From Poecilobothrus nobilitatus (lineage: Eukaryota > Arthropoda > Insecta > Diptera > Dolichopodidae), in assembly GCA_947095535.1 (NCBI GenBank), contig OX352773.1:256951590-257015589 (forward strand): a stretch of DNA of 64,000 bases, in the 5' to 3' direction. This document shows, piece after piece, positions 61,383 through 64,000 of the stretch (positions are counted from its first letter, which is position 1; every line of letters starts with the position of its first letter). The notes under the pieces are model-generated. The model searched no databases, was not told the DNA's origin, and was given only the letters and a program-made list of their open reading frames with translations. Made by a program: the position numbers and the translations under genes.

Positions 61383-63244
61383 AATAATATACATTTATAT
61401 ATCTGTCTCGTTTACTTTACAGTATCACAAACTTAATGGTAAAATTATTATACCTGTAGAGTTTTGTTCCTACATTTTAGGTTTTACATACCCTGTGTAA
61501 TAATGCTTATCACTATATTCTATTTTTGTATTTTTTTTTTGCTACACTTTACCAATATGAACCAACTCTTTCTAATAAATTGTTATAAGTATAATACAAT
61601 ATAAGTAAATAGAAAAAGAAGAAAATTGGTTTTATTTTCCATTGATGTCATTCACCATTAGTTTTTCAATCCCCAAAATGCATTTGGTAAAATTTAAAAA
61701 AAAAAAAAACAAACTAAGTTTTAAAGTTATAATAATACATACATATATCAATCAATTAGTAGGTATTTTTTAATAAATATTTTAAAAACCATTTTTTTTT
61801 TTTTTTTCTTATTTTAAACATTTTTTAAATGGTAAAATTAATGTTGCTTTCATCAAAAAAAAAAAAAATAAATAAATTGTTGGTAACAAAAATAAATGGA
61901 ATTTTTTTCTCATGTGACCTATTAATTTTTTATTTTATTTGACCTATTTTTATATTACTACATATTATTATTATATACACATATACATAAACAAAAAATA
62001 AAATGTAGTTAAGTCAAAAATAAAACCACAACACCATAAATATTAGGAATAAAGTTGTCAACTTTTTGTCAGATGAATTAGTATTGTGTCATGTTTATAA
62101 ACAAATTAGTTTTGACATTTCTTCATTTTTATTTTTATTTTTGTTTTGATTCTTTGCAATATTAAAATTGTTATTTTGAAATTTGTTTATTTTTATTATT
62201 TTTATTTTGATAACATTTATTTTAATTGTATAATATTAAAAATATATAAATGATGTACGTGTTATATACATATGTATATTAAAATAAATATATGTACGTT
62301 TAAAATAAAATTAATTTTGGTTTTTAATATTATATATTATGTATGTATGTATATGCAATTACATATGCTTAGTACTTTGGCCCCTCATTGTTTTCCCTAT
62401 TTTTGTTTACAAGTAATGAATAAAAAATTTATTTGGCTTTTGAAATTGCTTTGACTTTGACCTGTAAATAAAAAAGAAGGACTAAAACGCGAGAAATTTT
62501 GTATTCAATTTGGTTTTTAAAACTACTTCGAATCTATCATTTAAAAGCTTCTTTAAGTTGTTATAGTGGTATTAAGTCTATGAAGATTTTTAGGATTTCA
62601 AATAATTTCAAAACTTCTTTAAGTTGGTCTAAGGAAAAATTTTACCTACATATGTACATGAAAACTCTTAAAAATAATTACATATATGTAATATTTATAT
62701 GACTTCATATTTATGCTTTAGATTTATTTTATTTTTTTTTGACATGTTCTTTTATTATCTATCTCTAAGTATTTTTTATTTAAATTGAATAAAAGCTTAA
62801 GTGTACTCTATCCTAACAAATAATCGAAACCAGACTAAATGCATATACATGTATAATAAATAAGAGAATATTATGTTCAGTGAACGGTTACAGACTGTTT
62901 AAATATTATATAGACTTAAAGAATATAAAGAAAACATAGACACAATATGATTATAGGTAATAAAAGTTTATTAGATTTTTTTTTTCTTCATATGAGATTA
63001 TATTTGATATTTAAATTTAATTTGATGAATTTTCTTTTAATTTCTGGATGTTTAATACAAAAAGTTTTTCGATATAAACCTGACATAGGCCAATATTTCA
63101 AAGAGAAGAAAGATTTTCAAGATAACATTGTTGAAAGTTTTTCGTATATGTTTAAAAAAAAAAAAATTTTTTTGTAGACCTATGTATAACATTGATTTAA
63201 AATTTTTTACAAATAGGTATTTAAGGAAATTACCTTTCATATAA
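61383..63244. other. AT-rich non-coding DNA
   Basis: No gene recognised. Short frames at 62272-62702 and 62947-63240 are low-complexity and lack splice or family signals. Confidence 0.3.
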
Positions 63245-63450
63245 AAGTCTAAAAGATGTAAAAAATTCCCTGTTAGATTTTTTTCGAAACACCCTGCGTT
63301 TCACATAGCAAATGAATTTGAGATTTTTTTTTGAATATTAAAAATTATCAGTTTTCAGATAAGATGAGTTAAAAGATGGCGAAAACCCCCCTTAGGTTCT
63401 TCTTGAAACACCCTGTATATTTCACTAGAAAATAAAAAGAAACTGTATAT
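63245..63450. repeat. Two diverged units with a GAAACACCCTG motif
   Basis: GTCTAAAAGATG...TTAGATTTTTTTCGAAACACCCTG (about 63247-63297) recurs as GAGTTAAAAGATG...TTAGGTTCTTCTTGAAACACCCTG (about 63365-63417), about 120 bp apart. ACACCCTGTATATTT resembles mariner or other inverted-repeat ends, but no partner arm is seen. Confidence 0.6.
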
Positions 63451-64000
63451 TAGAATTTTGTTAATTTATAAAAGTATAAGTAAGTACCTAATTAATGCGA
63501 CATCGTTTTTTTTTTATGTTTATGTTTAACATTAATATAAAAAAAAAAAAACTTAATGAGTCTGGTTCTACCATAGAAACATTTTAAAATAATGGATATT
63601 GCAAACTTTTTTGAGTTGGAATATTTGAACTTGAATAACTGAATAAGTACAATGTTTCGAGTATTAATAAAATGCAAAGAGATAATTAATGAAAATTTTG
63701 TAAAGGATAATGGGTTGCAATTTTGTTGCGATTAAAATGAAAACGCGACTTTACTTGATTGTAACATTTTCAATTATTGGCACGGCAGAATTGAGATTAA
63801 AAACAATTACAGTAGTTTTAATTTTTATTCGTAAGCCTTGCATTTTTTTGATTAATATCTTTTTTACCGTAAAAAATAAATAAACAATTTATATTTTCCT
63901 TTTTAATGTACTCGTTTTGTTAACCCAATTTTAAGTATTTTTTTTTTTTTAACAAATGAAATTTTGTACTTTTGAAGAAATTATTTGAGTTATTATACAA
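63451..64000. other. AT-rich non-coding DNA at the right edge
   Basis: Nothing supported. Confidence 0.35.

Overview
This window looks like nuclear DNA from an insect or a closely related arthropod. It is very AT-rich, full of A/T homopolymers and (TA)n tracts, and has no long open reading frame. It carries tRNA-derived SINEs, a mariner-type transposon, (GTCC)n-bearing Helentron/DINE-1-like elements and two-sided Helitron signatures. The order cannot be fixed from sequence alone. The Helentron ends and the GTCC/GGAC tracts resemble those known from Diptera, but that is only suggestive. Everything here was read by eye; no search or alignment program was run.

Host genes: only short first coding exons can be supported. 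A minus-strand exon (2832-2940) starts with ATG, encodes 36 codons and ends in a consensus donor, so its gene runs leftward out of the window. A plus-strand exon (13272-13344) encodes a signal-peptide-like start and ends at G|GTAAGTG. The two genes are therefore divergent, with about 10 kb between their start codons. Most of 13.3-64 kb may be the first intron of the plus-strand gene or intergenic DNA. Two weak candidates for a following exon lie at 14590-14650 and 15023-15042.

Mobile elements by region. 4.1-5.5 kb: Helentron-like family 2, followed at 5.84-6.10 kb by a 260-bp mariner-type MITE with perfect inverted repeats and a TA duplication. 10.3, 16.6, 18.5, 22.1, 49.7 and 57.3 kb: copies of one tRNA-derived SINE (family A). 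14.1 and 32.3 kb: a second SINE-like family (C). 33.0 kb: a tRNA-like head of a third (B). 24.6-27.7 kb: a mariner element with TA target duplication, interrupted by a 2.2-kb Helentron-like element (family 1). 29 and 34.5 kb: decayed ends of non-LTR reverse-transcriptase genes. 39.1-40.8 kb: two family-2 copies head to head. 55.1-56.7 kb: a Helitron 3' end facing a complete-looking 1.2-kb nonautonomous Helitron. 57.5-61.4 kb: a second, 3.9-kb family-1 element in opposite orientation, lying directly against a SINE poly(A) tail and enlarged by three nearly identical 825-bp repeats.

The most notable theme is structural. Several unrelated elements carry inverted self-copies: the mariner's own 3' end on both termini, the SINE at 49.7 kb folded back on itself with its flank, and the family-2 pair. 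Both family-1 elements hold nested tandem repeats. No novel gene system with coding capacity was found; the interest lies in how the repeats are built.
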